Shown: piece by piece, positions 21,900 through 32,512 of the stretch
How the letters are laid out: every line of letters starts with the position of its first letter
How positions within the stretch are numbered: position 1 is the first letter of the stretch
Assembly: GCF_052857255.1 (NCBI RefSeq)
Contig: NC_135500.1
Coordinates: forward strand, 158,067,689 to 158,131,688
DNA length: 64,000 nt
Direction: 5' to 3'
DNA from: Amblyomma americanum
Lineage: Eukaryota; Arthropoda; Arachnida; Ixodida; Ixodidae
Position numbers and translations under genes: made by a program
Notes under the pieces: generated by a model
Seen by the model: the letters and a program-made list of their open reading frames with translations, nothing else
The model's database searches: none
Told to the model about the DNA's origin: nothing

Positions 21900-23104
21900 T
21901 TAATTTTGTGTCTCAGTGGAGTGAGAAACAAGATCAAATTGTTTGCGGCCCCGTAACTCGGAACCTGTCTTTTTTGACCGATCCGGAGAGCTCCGCCGAC
22001 CACCCGACGTGGACGTCACGGGGCTGCCCTGGGTCGTTTCCATCGCCTCTCCAGAAGCGCTGGAGGACCGTGCAGAGAGCACGTGGACGTTTGAGTTAGA
22101 CCTCGACCTGTGGGAGGAGATCTTGAGGGCCACCGACCCGGGGGTCTGCAAGGCCTCTTTTGCGGTAGGCGAAGTAGTGTTAGCTACTCCACCCGGGGGC
22201 GTAGATGGCCCTGCCACAGGCTCACTGCGTGTCGCCTGGGCAGGTACCGAAGCCAGGTGTGGTGTGCCGCGCCCACGCACCACATCGGCGAAGTTTGCAT
22301 TTGTAGTGAAGAAGAATCTGCTTGTTTCAGCTTACCGCCGTCTTGCTTCTTTGAAAGAGATGTTTTCAGTAATTTGGAGCATGATTATTTCTTTTTCTTT
22401 CTTCCAGAACGGACACGCCCTAGAATACGCAGCATGGTCTCCTTTACAGTTTGCGCAGCGTGGGCCGCGGTCGCAGTATCAGAAGAGTGATCCTTGAAAC
22501 ACATTTCGCGCAAGTTTTGCAACCGCAGCAACTCTGTGAGCCGTGGTCGAACCACTGGCAATTGAAACATCTTCGAGTGTTGGGTATATATGGTCGTACA
22601 ATGATTTTCAGCTATCCTACTTCAATGGTTTCGGACAATGTGCTTGTGTTGAAGGTCAAGATCATGTTTTTGGTGTCTAGTTCTCTGTTATCCTTCCTTA
22701 TTTTAATCCGGTGTACGCCTGTTACATCCTGGTCACAAAGTTCTTCAAGCATTTTTTTCTCAGAAAGGTGGACAAAATGAATTTCAGAGAAGACGCTTCG
22801 CACAGTATTCAGAGACCGGTGTGGAGTGACAGAGACATTGATGTCACCGATGGATACGATGGTTGCACGTTTTGTGTGTTGTGCGCTGTCGAGCAGTTTG
22901 AGAAGTAAATCGCCGCTAGCCATTTTCGACACTTTGTAGCCAATGCCCAAGGCATCCAACAAGCATTTTGAGACTTGGAATGGGGATATGAGTCTTCCTT
23001 TTTTGTCCTCTGTCTCACTATGAATAACATGAAATTTGGGGAAAGTTACTTTTCTTTTCAGAAAAAAAGTTATCTGCCCCGTTCCGCCCTCTCTTGGGAG
23101 CCAT
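21900..23104 (-). pseudogene. I-type ORF1 (gag-like, zinc knuckle), frameshifted
   Basis: ORF1 is the nucleic-acid-binding, gag-like protein of I-group elements. The likely start is the ATG at 23104 (MAPKRGRNG). A shift near 23,050 leads into FPKFHVIHSETEDKKGRLIS and SPFQVSKCLLDALGIGYKVS, then DVTGVHRIKIRK and LTFNTSTLSETIEVG, then a stop. Zinc-binding segments follow: CQWFDHGSQSCCGCKTCAKC (about 22,562-22,500), then after another frameshift YCDRGPRCANC and CANCKGDHAAYSRACPFWKK (about 22,480-22,410). A Ser/Thr-rich tail in a third frame ends at 21,900. At least three frame changes are needed to read it, so no full-length product is possible. Confidence 0.8.
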
Positions 23105-23748
23105 AAAAAGTTTAGTTTTTCGGTCGTGGTGCCAGCCACCCACCACAGAGTCCAAAAAGGGGACGCGACAGGAACCTGAAAGCAAGTCCTGCCCACGCCA
23201 GCAACACCTCAACGCAGGGTTGTTGGTCACACAAGGTTAACCCTCGCCGCCAGGAAAAAAGGAAAATCCAAGAAGTGAGTAGGATATAGGAGAGTTGTGG
23301 GAAAGAGATAGGAAAGTGAAAGATTGAAGAGAGGATAGGAGAAGAGAGCGACTGCCGATTTCCCCCGGTCGTTTCAGGCCGGAGGTGCCGTCTACGGGAA
23401 GCTGGGGCCAATGCGGTGTGTCGCCTCCGCCAAGGGGCCTTAAAGGTTCAAACGCTCGGCATGGTATCAAGCGCGTTTGGAAAGGAAAGGAAAGTATTTT
23501 CGAGCGAAAAGAGTACTATATACATAAACTGCACCAGCGCACCCTTTTTTTGCGTTTTGGACAAAGAGGAGCACAGGATGCCCCTTTCCCCGGAAACGGC
23601 AATGCCACGCACGTCAAAGCTCGGGTGCTCGGGTCCGTAGTGATGCACTGTTCACCATCATCCCCCTGCGGGGATGTCCTTGCGGATGCTCGGGAACCCG
23701 TGGTGTCGCCAGTCACAAACGCGTGCAAGCTGCAGACGCACCGCTGCG
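23105..23748 (-). other. 5' untranslated region of the I-type element
   Basis: GC-richer, stop-filled sequence lies upstream of ORF1 and reaches the right target-site duplication. Non-LTR elements of this group carry an internal promoter in this region, but I cannot point to initiator elements with confidence. Part of it (23465-23581) recurs at 24306-24424 in the same orientation. Confidence 0.6.
23465..23581 (-). repeat. 5' UTR segment shared with 24306-24424
   Basis: About 117 bp align with 24306-24424. Shared runs include GAGTACTAT, TACATAAACTGC and GAGGAGCACAGGA on the + strand. The copy here is part of the full element; the other is isolated. Confidence 0.75.
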
Positions 23749-23766
23749 GAGATTTTCAGCCATTTG
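23749..23766. repeat. Right copy of 18-bp target-site duplication
   Basis: An exact copy of GAGATTTTCAGCCATTTG as at 18363-18380. It lies next to the 5' end of the - strand I-type element and marks the insertion boundary. Confidence 0.88.
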
Positions 23767-24305
23767 CTTCTGTGAACTGCTCAAATTACCTATCTAAAAA
23801 ATCAGTTGTCATGAGGATCAGCACTTTGCAATTGACTTTTACCATGACCTAGTTAGAATTAGGCGATCGCGGGAGGTTTTCGGGAAATAAACCTGCTTGC
23901 TTTTGAGAAAGACATCGATAATTTCTTGTTACTTTCTGCGTCCTTTTCATATATGCATGGCTAAATGCTCCAATGATTGGCAACAGATACAACAAGCGTT
24001 CGTTAGAAGTAATAGAGCTGGTTACTCTTCGAATTCGTATAGTCCTCCACAAACCTGTCTAGAGTGCTCAATTGGCGATCTCTGTTCAGCACTTTTGACT
24101 CTCGCTGCTGCTAATAAGTCTTACCCTCATTTTAAAAATCTGAATCACAGTGAATCTACCAGAGCGAAAGCAGGGACCTGAAAAGGAACATGAATCGATG
24201 GGATTGCGCATGCGTGATGAGTGTTTATTTCGGGCCCTAGACCGCGGCGCACCATGCGAGTGTTCTAGAGATGTGTGGCAACCACCGTAAACATTTAAAG
24301 AATGC
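23767..24305. other. Non-coding spacer between two non-LTR elements
   Basis: No gene recognised. On the - strand an AATAAA occurs near 24,222-24,227 and could be a poly(A) signal of an element tail. A 94-codon frame at 23897-24181 (+) has no recognisable similarity. Confidence 0.4.
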
Positions 24306-24424
24306 CATAACAAGCGTGCTTGGAAAGGGAACGAAAGTATTGTCGGGCGCAAAGAGTACTATGTACATAAACTGCGCCATTGCGCCTATGTTTTTGCGTT
24401 TTCGATAACGAGGAGCACAGGAGC
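24306..24424 (-). repeat. Isolated fragment of I-type element 5' UTR
   Basis: About 119 bp match 23465-23581 with scattered substitutions. It lacks the first roughly 167 bp and everything downstream of that leader segment. It abuts the 3' end of the next element, in the same orientation, and may be the product of template switching, partial deletion or an independent insertion. Confidence 0.7.
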
Positions 24425-24500
24425 AGGAGGTGTTAGCGGCTTCCGGATGTCTTCATCCCTTGGGCTGAAGTCCCGGTTGATCCGGTGGGTGGTTCCCTTG

Positions 24501-26695
24501 TTACAGGGCCCCACTGAGCCGTGCCACCTCGCATGCGTGCTGCACTAGTCCACTTTGGACCGACAGCTCGCTGCTGGTGAGCAGGCCCTCCCACTGTTCC
24601 GCATTGGGCTCTTTTAACTTATAGAAGGAGAAGTTGTTCTTGCATTCCCATGTGATGTGGTATAACAAGGGGGTTGCCCCGCACCACGTGCATGTGTCCG
24701 TGTATTGGTTCGGGTACATTTTTTTGGAGTGTGTGTAAGTTGTGGAAGGTTCCTGTCTGCAGCCTTCGCCAGCCGACTGCTTCGTGTTGTGTTAAGAGTG
24801 GGTGTGGCGGGGGATACCTTATTCTTCTGCCTCTGTGATAATTAAAGATTTCCGCGAACGATGGCTTCAGCGTCGTGGCGGGTTCCGAGTCCGTTGATGT
24901 ATCAGTTCGGTTAGTAAGCTCGCGAGCTAGATCATCGGCGCTCTGGTTCCCCTTTACTCCGGCGTGTCCCGGTCCCCAGAAAAATCTAATGTTGAATTTG
25001 TGTGCTCAGGGGCCCTGCTTGGAGGATTATGCGCAGTGCCCCTTTGCTGACTCTACCTGCGGTGTAGTGTCTGCATGCCGTTTTTGAGTCCATGAGAATT
25101 GTGAGCGACTCGATCTTACGGTACCCTTCCGCTACCGCTAGAGCTACGGCGGCTTCTTCCCCCTCGGATACCCTACAGCCTCTCAGTGTTGCGCAGGTGA
25201 TCACGTCACCTTTGTGGTTTACCACCACTGACGCAACTCTGTGTTCTTTTAGAGTTTCTGTTCCACGGATGTAGGGCCGCATCCGTATATACTACGTTTT
25301 TGTCATTCGCGAGGTGCTATTCTGCATGTTCTGCCCTTGCGGCTCGCCTTGCCGCGTGCAAGTTTGGGTCCATGTTCCTAGGTAGGGGGCACACCCTGAT
25401 AGTTTGGCGAATGTAATCGGAGATGCTCGCTTCCCTATCCTCTGTTTCGTTACTGATGTATCCCAACCTTAGGAGGAGCGCTCGGCCGGTGGTCGACTGC
25501 TGGAGCCTATGCAGCTGTGCACCGAGTAGCGCTCCTCTCAGCTCTACGAAGGTGTTGTGGATTCTCAGCTTTTGCAGTTTTTCGTTCAACGTATTCCTTG
25601 GCAGTTCAGCGCCGTCTTGAATTCCTTTCTGATGAGTGTATCTGCTTGTTATTTTTCATGTTGTGTCATGTTGTAATAGGGAAGCGAGTATGTGGTGCGG
25701 TTGACCACTAGGCTCTTGACCAGCTTGATTGTGTCGCTTTCCTTCATGCCGTGCCTTCTCTGCGATACCCTGGTAACCATTCTGCTGACTTGCTGCGTTG
25801 ATTGTTGGAGGAGGCTTAGGGTGTGGCTTTCCTTCATGCCGTGCCTTCTCTGCGATACCCTGGTAACCATTCTGCTGACTTGCTGCGTTGATTGTTGGAG
25901 GAGGCTTAGGGTGTGGCTGCACCTTCTGCCGCATTGGATACACATTCCTAGGACCCTTATCATGCTGGGTTCTTGGAGAACTTACCCTTCTAGCCGTATT
26001 TCGATCTTCACTTTGGACGGCTTTTTGCCGACGCGCAGGACCTCCGATTTCTCGGTAGAGCATGTGAGTTCTCTCTCTCTGACATAACGTTCGATGCACG
26101 TCACCGCTTCATGGATTAGTTCTTTCTGGCCTAGCGATCCGTGGTTGATCCAAATCGTGATATCATCCGCATACGTAGCATGCTGGATTCATTCGATTCG
26201 GCTCAGCTCGCGGGCTAGCCCGATCATGGCTATGTTGAAGAGGACCGGTGAGATTGCGGATGCCTGCGGGGTGCCTTTGTTTGGCGTTTCAAAGACATCG
26301 CTCCGCAAGTCTCCCAGTCCCACTGTTGCCGTGCGGTTCGACAGGAATGCCCTCACGTAGTCCTGTGCTCTTTTGCCGCAGTGGGTAATGGTTAGTTCCT
26401 CTATGATGGCGCTGTGGCTGACGTTATCAAACGCGCCCTTGATGTCTAGCGCCATTATGATGTTCTCTCCTGTCTTGAGGACGGTGTCGATTACCTCCTC
26501 CTTGATTTGCAGGAGGATATCCTGCGTCGACAGGTTCGTTCTGAAGCCGAACATGCTGTGCGGGTAGAGATCTTCGTCTTCGAGGTATTGTTGCATTCTA
26601 CTCGTGATTACCCTTTCGTAGAGCTTGCCCGGGCACGACGTTAGTGATATGGGCCGCGGTCTGCTTATAAACGGTTTTCCTTCGGCTGAGCTCAC
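24501..26695 (-). pseudogene. Reverse transcriptase-RNase H fragment, broken
   Basis: Reverse transcriptase begins with EGKPF..RPRPISLTSCPGKLYERV, then MFGFRTNLSTQD. Motif A is ALDIKGAFDNVSH, motif B is GTPQASAISPVLFNIA (Gly of GTPQG replaced by Ala) and motif C is YADD (near 26,175), just after a stop at 26189. The thumb carries a duplicated 30-residue block (see 25736-25917), then TIKLVKSLVV and YSLPYYNMT. The connection block LHRLQQSTTGRALLLRLGY is at 25,589-25,317. RNase H shows SEGEEAAVALAVAEG, MDSKTACRHY and, in a shifted frame, GNQSADDLARELTNRTD (about 24,960-24,900). The end is CTWCGATPLLYHITWEC (CX2CX7HX4C, about 24,690-24,640). Several frame changes and stops make it inactive. Confidence 0.82.
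25736..25917 (-). repeat. Tandem 90-bp duplication, in frame (30 residues)
   Basis: A block of 90 bp is repeated head to tail: 25741-25830 and 25831-25920 match at essentially all positions until the last two bases. Read on the - strand, both copies give HTLSLLQQSTQQVSRMVTRV and then SQRRHGMKES, so exactly 30 residues are added without a frame change. It lies in the thumb or connection part of reverse transcriptase. The near-identity of the copies means the duplication is young compared with the decay of the rest. Confidence 0.9.
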
Positions 26696-26705
26696 ACCAG
26701 TTGCG

Positions 26706-28079
26706 GGGTTATTTTTTCAACCAACGAGAAAAATCAATATTAATCGTTATGTTACAGGAGGTCTTTGGCTAACGAGGCTACATCATGCGCAGAGCGCGAT
26801 AATACTGCCCATAAGTAACTCGCAAGCAACGCGCAAACTTCCCAAAACTTTACTGGCCAATAGAGCCCGTGGGAATTCCTTTAAATCTAGCATTGTATGT
26901 GATTAACTTTCGAGAAGAAGGGATCCATGACTCGAGCACAAAAATTGGGGAGTCCTGTTTTCTTCTCCGGCTTTGAGTTTTGCTTTTTTATTTCTAAACA
27001 CTTCTTTACTGATATATGCTCTCACTTTCTAATTCTTGGGGCCTTCTAAAGAAACAATTTGATAAAAAAAGGTGTTCCTTAAAAAACATACGTGAATCTG
27101 ACGAAGGTGAAACTCTTTCAAGTCAGCGCTTCTTTTGGGTTCGGAAGCTGATGATTTTGTATCTAAGTTCCAGCTGCGACCTATATTTGTGACAGAGAGA
27201 GAATGCCAAGCCTTCTATATATAAGAGTTGCTGTGACAAGGTCTTTTCGACGCGAGACACACTCGCAAACAGCAGCTAAAACGCAGACGTGGTTTCTGCT
27301 TTCAAGCCACCGCTTTTTCCGGGTTCGGAAGCTGAAGAATTTCAATTTCGGCTGCATCCGGCTTTATACGTATGTGTCATATAAACTGAAAACAACACTT
27401 TCAAATTATTGAGCCACGACCTCACACTTCCAGGGTCACCATTGCGAACTCTAGACATAACGACGGTTCCTTCCGTACCAGATTTAAAGGTCTCAAAAGC
27501 AGCACCAACTTTATCTAACAAACCAAAAGCTCACGGACAAAGAAATTGAGCATTCTTCTGACCTGGTAGTTGTCTGCTCTTAAATACTCGACTAAATGGC
27601 GTCATCAGGTGCCTTGTCTTGTGTGCATCGAATGCTTACCTCAGTTCCGCACTGCATTTTGTGCGCACATATTTTTAACTGCATGCCATCTTTTTGAGTA
27701 CACCAGAAGTATAATATCCGTTTTAGCTTTTCTTCCTATTGAAAAAGTGCAAATGAAAAACGTGCAACATCATTGGAATGCTTAGAAACCAGGAATGTCG
27801 GGAAAACTAAATTTTCTGGTTTCTGCTATTACACTGTACTGCACATAACAAGCATCCGTAGTAGACCATGAGCGTACATACGGGGAAGCGAACCGGCGAT
27901 GTTATTTCAAACATGTTTTTCGACAGCAATCTTCATCTTTTGGACCGCAGTTTGGAGCGAAGACTCAGTGTGAAATCCATGTTATTCCCAAATTTATCGA
28001 ATAGCTTTGTAAATAGAAAGTGTACGTAGCCTGTTTTTGAATATAAATGTATGTACCAAATACTATGATGAAAACAAAT
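26706..28079. other. Non-coding, no gene recognised
   Basis: AT-rich sequence with no recognisable gene. It contains the imperfect repeat pair listed at 27101-27385. Confidence 0.45.
27101..27385 (+). repeat. Imperfect direct repeat pair, about 183-bp period
   Basis: The segment at 27115-27157 (TTTCAAGTCAGCGCTTCTTT, then GGGTTCGGAAGCTGATGATTT) recurs at about 27300-27342 (TTTCAAGCCACCGCTTTTTC, then CGGGTTCGGAAGCTGAAGAA). Similarity continues weakly for about 40 bp downstream of each. This is an old tandem duplication or two copies of a short repeat. No function is seen. Confidence 0.55.
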
Positions 28080-28087
28080 TAACCGAA

Positions 28088-28262
28088 AAAGTCGGCGAGT
28101 TGTTTGAACATCCACCTGGCCTTCGGGAGGCCCTGGGTTTGATTCTTAGTCGAGCCACGAATAAATCGGTTTTGTGAAGGTTACCAATTGCCTCCGACCG
28201 GGTCTGGGCTCTTTTGGGGAGAAATGCTTGGAAAAGAAAATCATCAATTCTCGAGCGACCTA
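28088..28262 (+). mobile_element. tRNA-derived SINE-like unit (Ruka-like), + strand
   Basis: An RNA polymerase III-type promoter is readable. The A-box-like TCGGCGAGTTGT (28092-28103) and B-box-like GGGTTTGATTC (28135-28145) lie about 32 bp apart, joined by GAACATCCACCTGG, which also occurs nearly unchanged in the unit at 54.4 kb (GACCATCCACCTCG). Downstream GGAGAAATGCTTGG resembles the body of that unit. Ruka is a tRNA-related SINE of ticks; I infer the family from this layout. It is a degraded copy. Confidence 0.55.
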
Positions 28263-28269
28263 ATTCTGC

Positions 28270-28510
28270 ACTGTGGCCTCGTGTGTGTGTCTACTCAGGT
28301 CGATTTTTGAGTCTCTCTCTTGAAGCACACGGTTCCAGTATTGTATGCGGAGTCTCCTTTCTCAAGCGATTGCCCTGGAAAGCCGAGTACCAGGGCCGGC
28401 CGTGGTTTGCACCCATTGGAGGAACCCGATAGGTTACACACTGCTAGCGGGAGTCGAACCCACAATCTGCCAAACCCGAGGCGTTTCTCTATAACTCGAC
28501 ACGCGTGACG
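28270..28510 (-). mobile_element. Second tRNA-derived SINE-like unit, - strand
   Basis: On the - strand, GGTTCGACTCC (28450-28460) is a consensus B box. An A-box-like TGTCGAGTTATAG lies upstream (near 28,500), with the spacing of a tRNA gene. No cloverleaf can be completed, so it is not a functional tRNA. The downstream body is about 180 bp and GC-rich. It lies tail to tail with the + strand unit at 28088-28262. Confidence 0.45.
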
Positions 28511-31500
28511 CGTATTTCCACATTTACAGTTCTTCGATAGCTAGCTGAAAGCGGTATGTAGAGTGGCCTGTAGAGACGAATAATAAGCAGGGAAAGAGCA
28601 GGTGAAATGCGAAATAACATTTCCCCTGCTTGTTTCTCTGAAGCGGTAAATGTGAGCTTCAATTTTATCAATTGCAACGCGCGCGGTGGTCATCGAAACC
28701 CTTCAAACTATCACGGTTGTAGAAGAGTAAGGCGGTAACTTATAGGCACCCATTGCTTTCATTTGTTTAGATCAAGCTTCTGATTTGGAGCCCTTTTCAC
28801 GTCTTTCTCTATTAACATAGTTAAATTGCAGGCGTTAGCTTACAGCTAATAGTTGATGGACTTGTAGCCATTCTACATATTTTATTGTTCTCCATAGCGC
28901 GCATAATTTCCGCGTTTAAACCATATCCCTCCGTCATATTCTTTCCTTGAGTCGATGCCAGAAATAAGGGGTATAGGTCTCGACTACGGACAAGTACACT
29001 TTCAGATCCAAACTTTAGAATATTTTCTATTATTTGTCCAACATAAAATCCTAAACAAAACATTGCGCTGGGACAACTGAGAAAAATTATATAAAGAACC
29101 TCAAGCTAAAAGTCATCAATATTTCTAAAGAAGCGCAGTGCCATAGGCGTGCTAAGCTGATTGAGTTTTGCTCATTTTCGCGTAGTCTAGTAAGCGATAT
29201 TTCGTTTCGTTTTGGAAACGTAAATAATAAGGAAAAAAAGCTTTCTTTCTTCTCGAAATATTGGGTAAAAAGATCTCCTTGCATTTTGGTTCTCACTGGT
29301 ATGCCCATCGCACGCTCTGGGCCAAAGTAAAGTACCACTAGGCCGCGTTTCCACTCGGCATAGCAGCGGACCATCGCATCATAGCGCGCTCTCTCCGCGG
29401 GCAGCGTGCAGTAAACTGCGAAGATGACGACACAGTGAGGAGGAGAGAGAAGCGAGCCTAGCACCATGTGCGCCAATGTGGAGGCACAGTGTAGGTTATG
29501 GCTGACCTTGCTAACCCATGTGGCGAATTGCCTTTGCGGGCGATTGCTTGAATTTTTAGGGAAGGCGGCGCAAAAACACGACGACGAACTTAAAAAGTAA
29601 ACATGGCTGTCGCTACTTGCTCCCTCCTACACGATTCAAACTAAGCATCAAGTCCAAGCCAGTGTCATGACTGAAAGCAAATAAAAGACAATGAGATGAG
29701 GTGTGAGGAAAATTCGTTTCCCAGGATGCCTAGATGTGGTTAAAACGCAAAAATCGCGCCCGTTTCAAAAAGGACCTTTCTTTCTCCTGTGGACAGAGGT
29801 AGAGCTGCTCATGCAAGCGTCCCTTTTTCTTTTTTCCTTTTATACGATTTTAACTTTTTGCCGTGTTATTTGCTGCCGTTAGTTTTTTTGCTTTTTCGTT
29901 TCCGCTGTTAGCCTACTGACTGTGTCTTTTGCCTAGCAGGTTTTCATTTTTATTTGTACTCTGATTTTACACCCCATTTCATCGCCATTTCGCCTCTCTC
30001 ATCGTCGTGTTTCATCTACTCGATATCGCTCCTGGCACCACCGATGTTAATTGCAGAGGCACATGGGCGATTCTAATGCATTTGCGCTTTCTCGTCCTCT
30101 TAAGTGATTTGTATAGCTCCAAGATTTCGTTTATTTGCCGTGCTCATATTTACTCGCTTTTCACAGATGTCGTTGTCTGAGGCCTGTAGCTGGTTCATGC
30201 ACACGTTTTATCTGTATTCCCTTTATTATTATTTTAGTAATGATATTGCATGTTAATGCGTGCACATTTCATGAGTTTATTTTCGCTGTGTAATGATCGC
30301 CAAGCTTGTGAGGCGTTTCTTTGCAATGTCCACTGGCTGACAAGTATCACGTGACCAAGAAAAATTGTATAAATTGTGCTGGATTTATAACCCAATAAAA
30401 CGTTGATAAGCACCCGTCCTGAGTTTCGTGTTTCGTCTATATTGCCCTCGTTCCGTTGCGCTGTGTTAATCTGTTTCTCATAAATTCCCTTCAGGCAGTG
30501 CAAGAACAAGTACCACGGAGACAATGAGGCACTAATAATTAATGACGATCCTTGTTAGAGAGATGGCGGGAACGTGGGTTTCTGAACGACAAAAACAAAG
30601 TGAACAATGTTTGAGGGGGAGCCTCAGTGCACAAGCGAACGTTTCGAGAAGAGGACTTGTGTTCGTTCCAAACCAGACCGAGAGTAGTGTAATGGTCGAA
30701 ACACTGGCTAGCAGACTTCCTGAGTTTTATTCTTCCTGGCTCACTTTTTGAGTTCAAATGTTTTGAGGTAATACAAAAAGAAAGTACAAACAATATAAAT
30801 AGCTATGGTACTTCACCACCCGATTGTGCATCATGGTTACCTTTTTTAGTGGAGCCTAAAAAGCAATAGCCAGAACACAAAGAAAGATTACTGATTTTTA
30901 CATAATCGAACATTTACTGCAACAGCCAGTTATAGAAACTTAATGTAAGGACCCCTCTAGAGGTTACTGCTTTCGGTTTTGTAATCGTCTCGTCGAACAC
31001 CGACCATTAATGGAGCTCCTAAAGCCCTCACGTTGAAATTAGCTCAATTGGCAGAGGAGGGCTCAATTTCGTGTAGACGGTAGCAATTGTTGAGGGTAGA
31101 AGACATTTAGTGAAAACAAAAAGAAATGAAGCGCCGGAGAGCTTTGAGCCACAGGGTTTTAAGAGGCACAGACCGCTCGGTACCATTACTAGGGATTTTG
31201 TAGCTGCTCTCTTTACGTGCTGAGCGCGTAATTGGTGCTTCGGCCTGCAAGCCGCCGAAAGCTCTTACGCATGAAGCCGCTTGCATAAATGAGCATGTCG
31301 AAGTGTTCAGCTCCAAAGTATGATGTGAACACGGCCCTACCCACTCTGCCGAACGCCGCTTATCTCAGAACATCCACGGAACAATTGCGGTTGTCAGTGT
31401 CCGCATTTTAAAAGTGCTAATCACTCACGCTTACGTAAAAAATAAGGCTGGCATGTGCCCACTCGTGCGGGTCCGTTAGACATGCTACACTAAATAACAA

Positions 31501-31889
31501 GCAAACGCACGGAAAGCTTTCTTCGGAAGTAAAATATTTTCTTTGAGAATACCGGAGCAGCACAAACTGATACAAAAGTGAAGAGGACACACAAACAAGC
31601 GCTACTGTACTGGCGCTTTAGCGTCTGCTGCTCCAGTGTTGTCAATGTATGTCGCACCAAACTGGCAGTATTTTCGCGCTTCTGATAATTATTACTCCCT
31701 CCCTACATAAACAGTGTGAATTAGTGTTATTGTCAAAGATCATGATACCACTTACTGCTCTTACCACCGTCGACGCCAATCAGCATTCACATTGCGCATC
31801 AGTATATAACGAACAGTCATGGCAAGGAATGTACAACGTGAAGCAGCCAGAGATAGAGTGAAAGAGTTTAGTGTCCGAATGTTAGTGCT
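28511..31889. other. Non-coding, no gene recognised
   Basis: No recognisable gene. A GC-richer patch at about 29,320-29,500 has no recognised domain. Open frames stay below about 130 codons and have no family resemblance. Confidence 0.45.
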
Positions 31890-32512
31890 GTGATTGCTAC
31901 TTTTTGGTAAAAGAATACGTCTATTTAGGGCAGGTAGTGACCGCATATCCTGATCACTATAGTGAAATAACGAGAAGAATAAGAATAGGATGGAGGACAT
32001 TTGGCAGGTTTTCTGAGCCATTAATAGCTGTTTACCAATGTCTATCAAGACTAGTACATATAGCAACTATCTTTTACCGGAACTCACCTATGGGGCATAA
32101 AAGTAGAGGTTAACAAAAACGGTTCAAATTAGATCGAGGACAAAGCAGAGAGCTATGGAAAGCGAAATGATAGGTGTAACGATAAAAGACCGAAAGAGAG
32201 CGGAGCGGCATAGAGAAAAAAAGTCAGGGGGAATGGCATACTAGAAGAAATCATGAAGAAATAGGCTTGGACAGGGAATATGATGAGAAAAGACAAGCTA
32301 AGCGATGGCTATTATTAAGCGCAACTGGCTTAATTTCAAGAGAACGCAAGCGCTGTAGGGGCGGAAAAAGTACAGGTTTGCGGATGGGGTTGAGAAGTTT
32401 GCGGGGACAATGTGGCCGCAGCTTGCAAAGGAAAAGGTAATTCCAGAGGTAAGGAAAAGGGCTTTGTCCTGCACGGGGACTAGTAAGGGTCACGATGATT
32501 ATGACGATATTC
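31890..32512 (+). mobile_element. RTE-like LINE 3' end, decayed
   Basis: The + strand shows the C-terminal part of an RTE-type reverse transcriptase in several frames: KEYVYLGQVVTAYP, SEITRRIRIGWRTFGRF, then MIGVTIKDRKRAERHREK and, near the end, a decayed W.D..R.FAGTMWPQLA..R block and LGKAFVLHGD-like residues from the terminal GGGCTTTGTCCTGCACGGGG. The YLGQ...EI.RRI..AW order is characteristic of the arthropod RTE C-terminus. It ends in a GATGATTATGACGAT tail, similar to the short-repeat tails of RTE elements. Only the 3' part is present, consistent with 5' truncation. Confidence 0.7.

Larger units (their letters stand above)
18381..23748 (-). mobile_element. Nearly full-length I-type non-LTR retrotransposon
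   Basis: This 5.37-kb insertion on the - strand is bounded by an exact 18-bp target-site duplication. In element order it has a 5' untranslated region (23748 to about 23105), ORF1 with gag-like and CCHC segments (to about 21900), and ORF2 with AP-endonuclease, reverse transcriptase, RNase H and a C-terminal Cys/His motif (to about 18739). The 3' untranslated tail ends at 18,381. The domain order, including RNase H after reverse transcriptase, is that of the I group. No poly(A) tail is visible; the end reads CGCCATTAAACCTAACACAC. Many stops and frameshifts make it non-functional. Confidence 0.88.
24425..26705 (-). mobile_element. 5'-truncated RNase H-bearing non-LTR retrotransposon
   Basis: On the - strand the element begins abruptly within reverse transcriptase near 26,700 and runs through RNase H to a C-terminal Cys/His motif at about 24,640, followed by a short 3' region. 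It has lost endonuclease and ORF1, the usual outcome of incomplete target-primed reverse transcription. The protein differs clearly from the I-type copy at 18-24 kb, so it belongs to another family in the RNase H-bearing group. No target-site duplication was found by eye. Confidence 0.82.

Noticed and set aside
21943..22497. 184-codon frame on the + strand
   Set aside because: It is antisense to ORF1 of the I-type element, whose zinc-knuckle and Ser-rich segments are recognisable on the - strand.
26768..26782. GGCTAACGAGGCTAC shared with the 3' UTR of the I-type element (near 18,610)
   Set aside because: A single 15-base match between two points in 64 kb is within chance expectation, and the flanks do not agree.
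28440..28470. tRNA gene at the consensus B box
   Set aside because: No cloverleaf or acceptor stem can be completed, and the downstream body is SINE-like. The same applies at 54,464-54,528.
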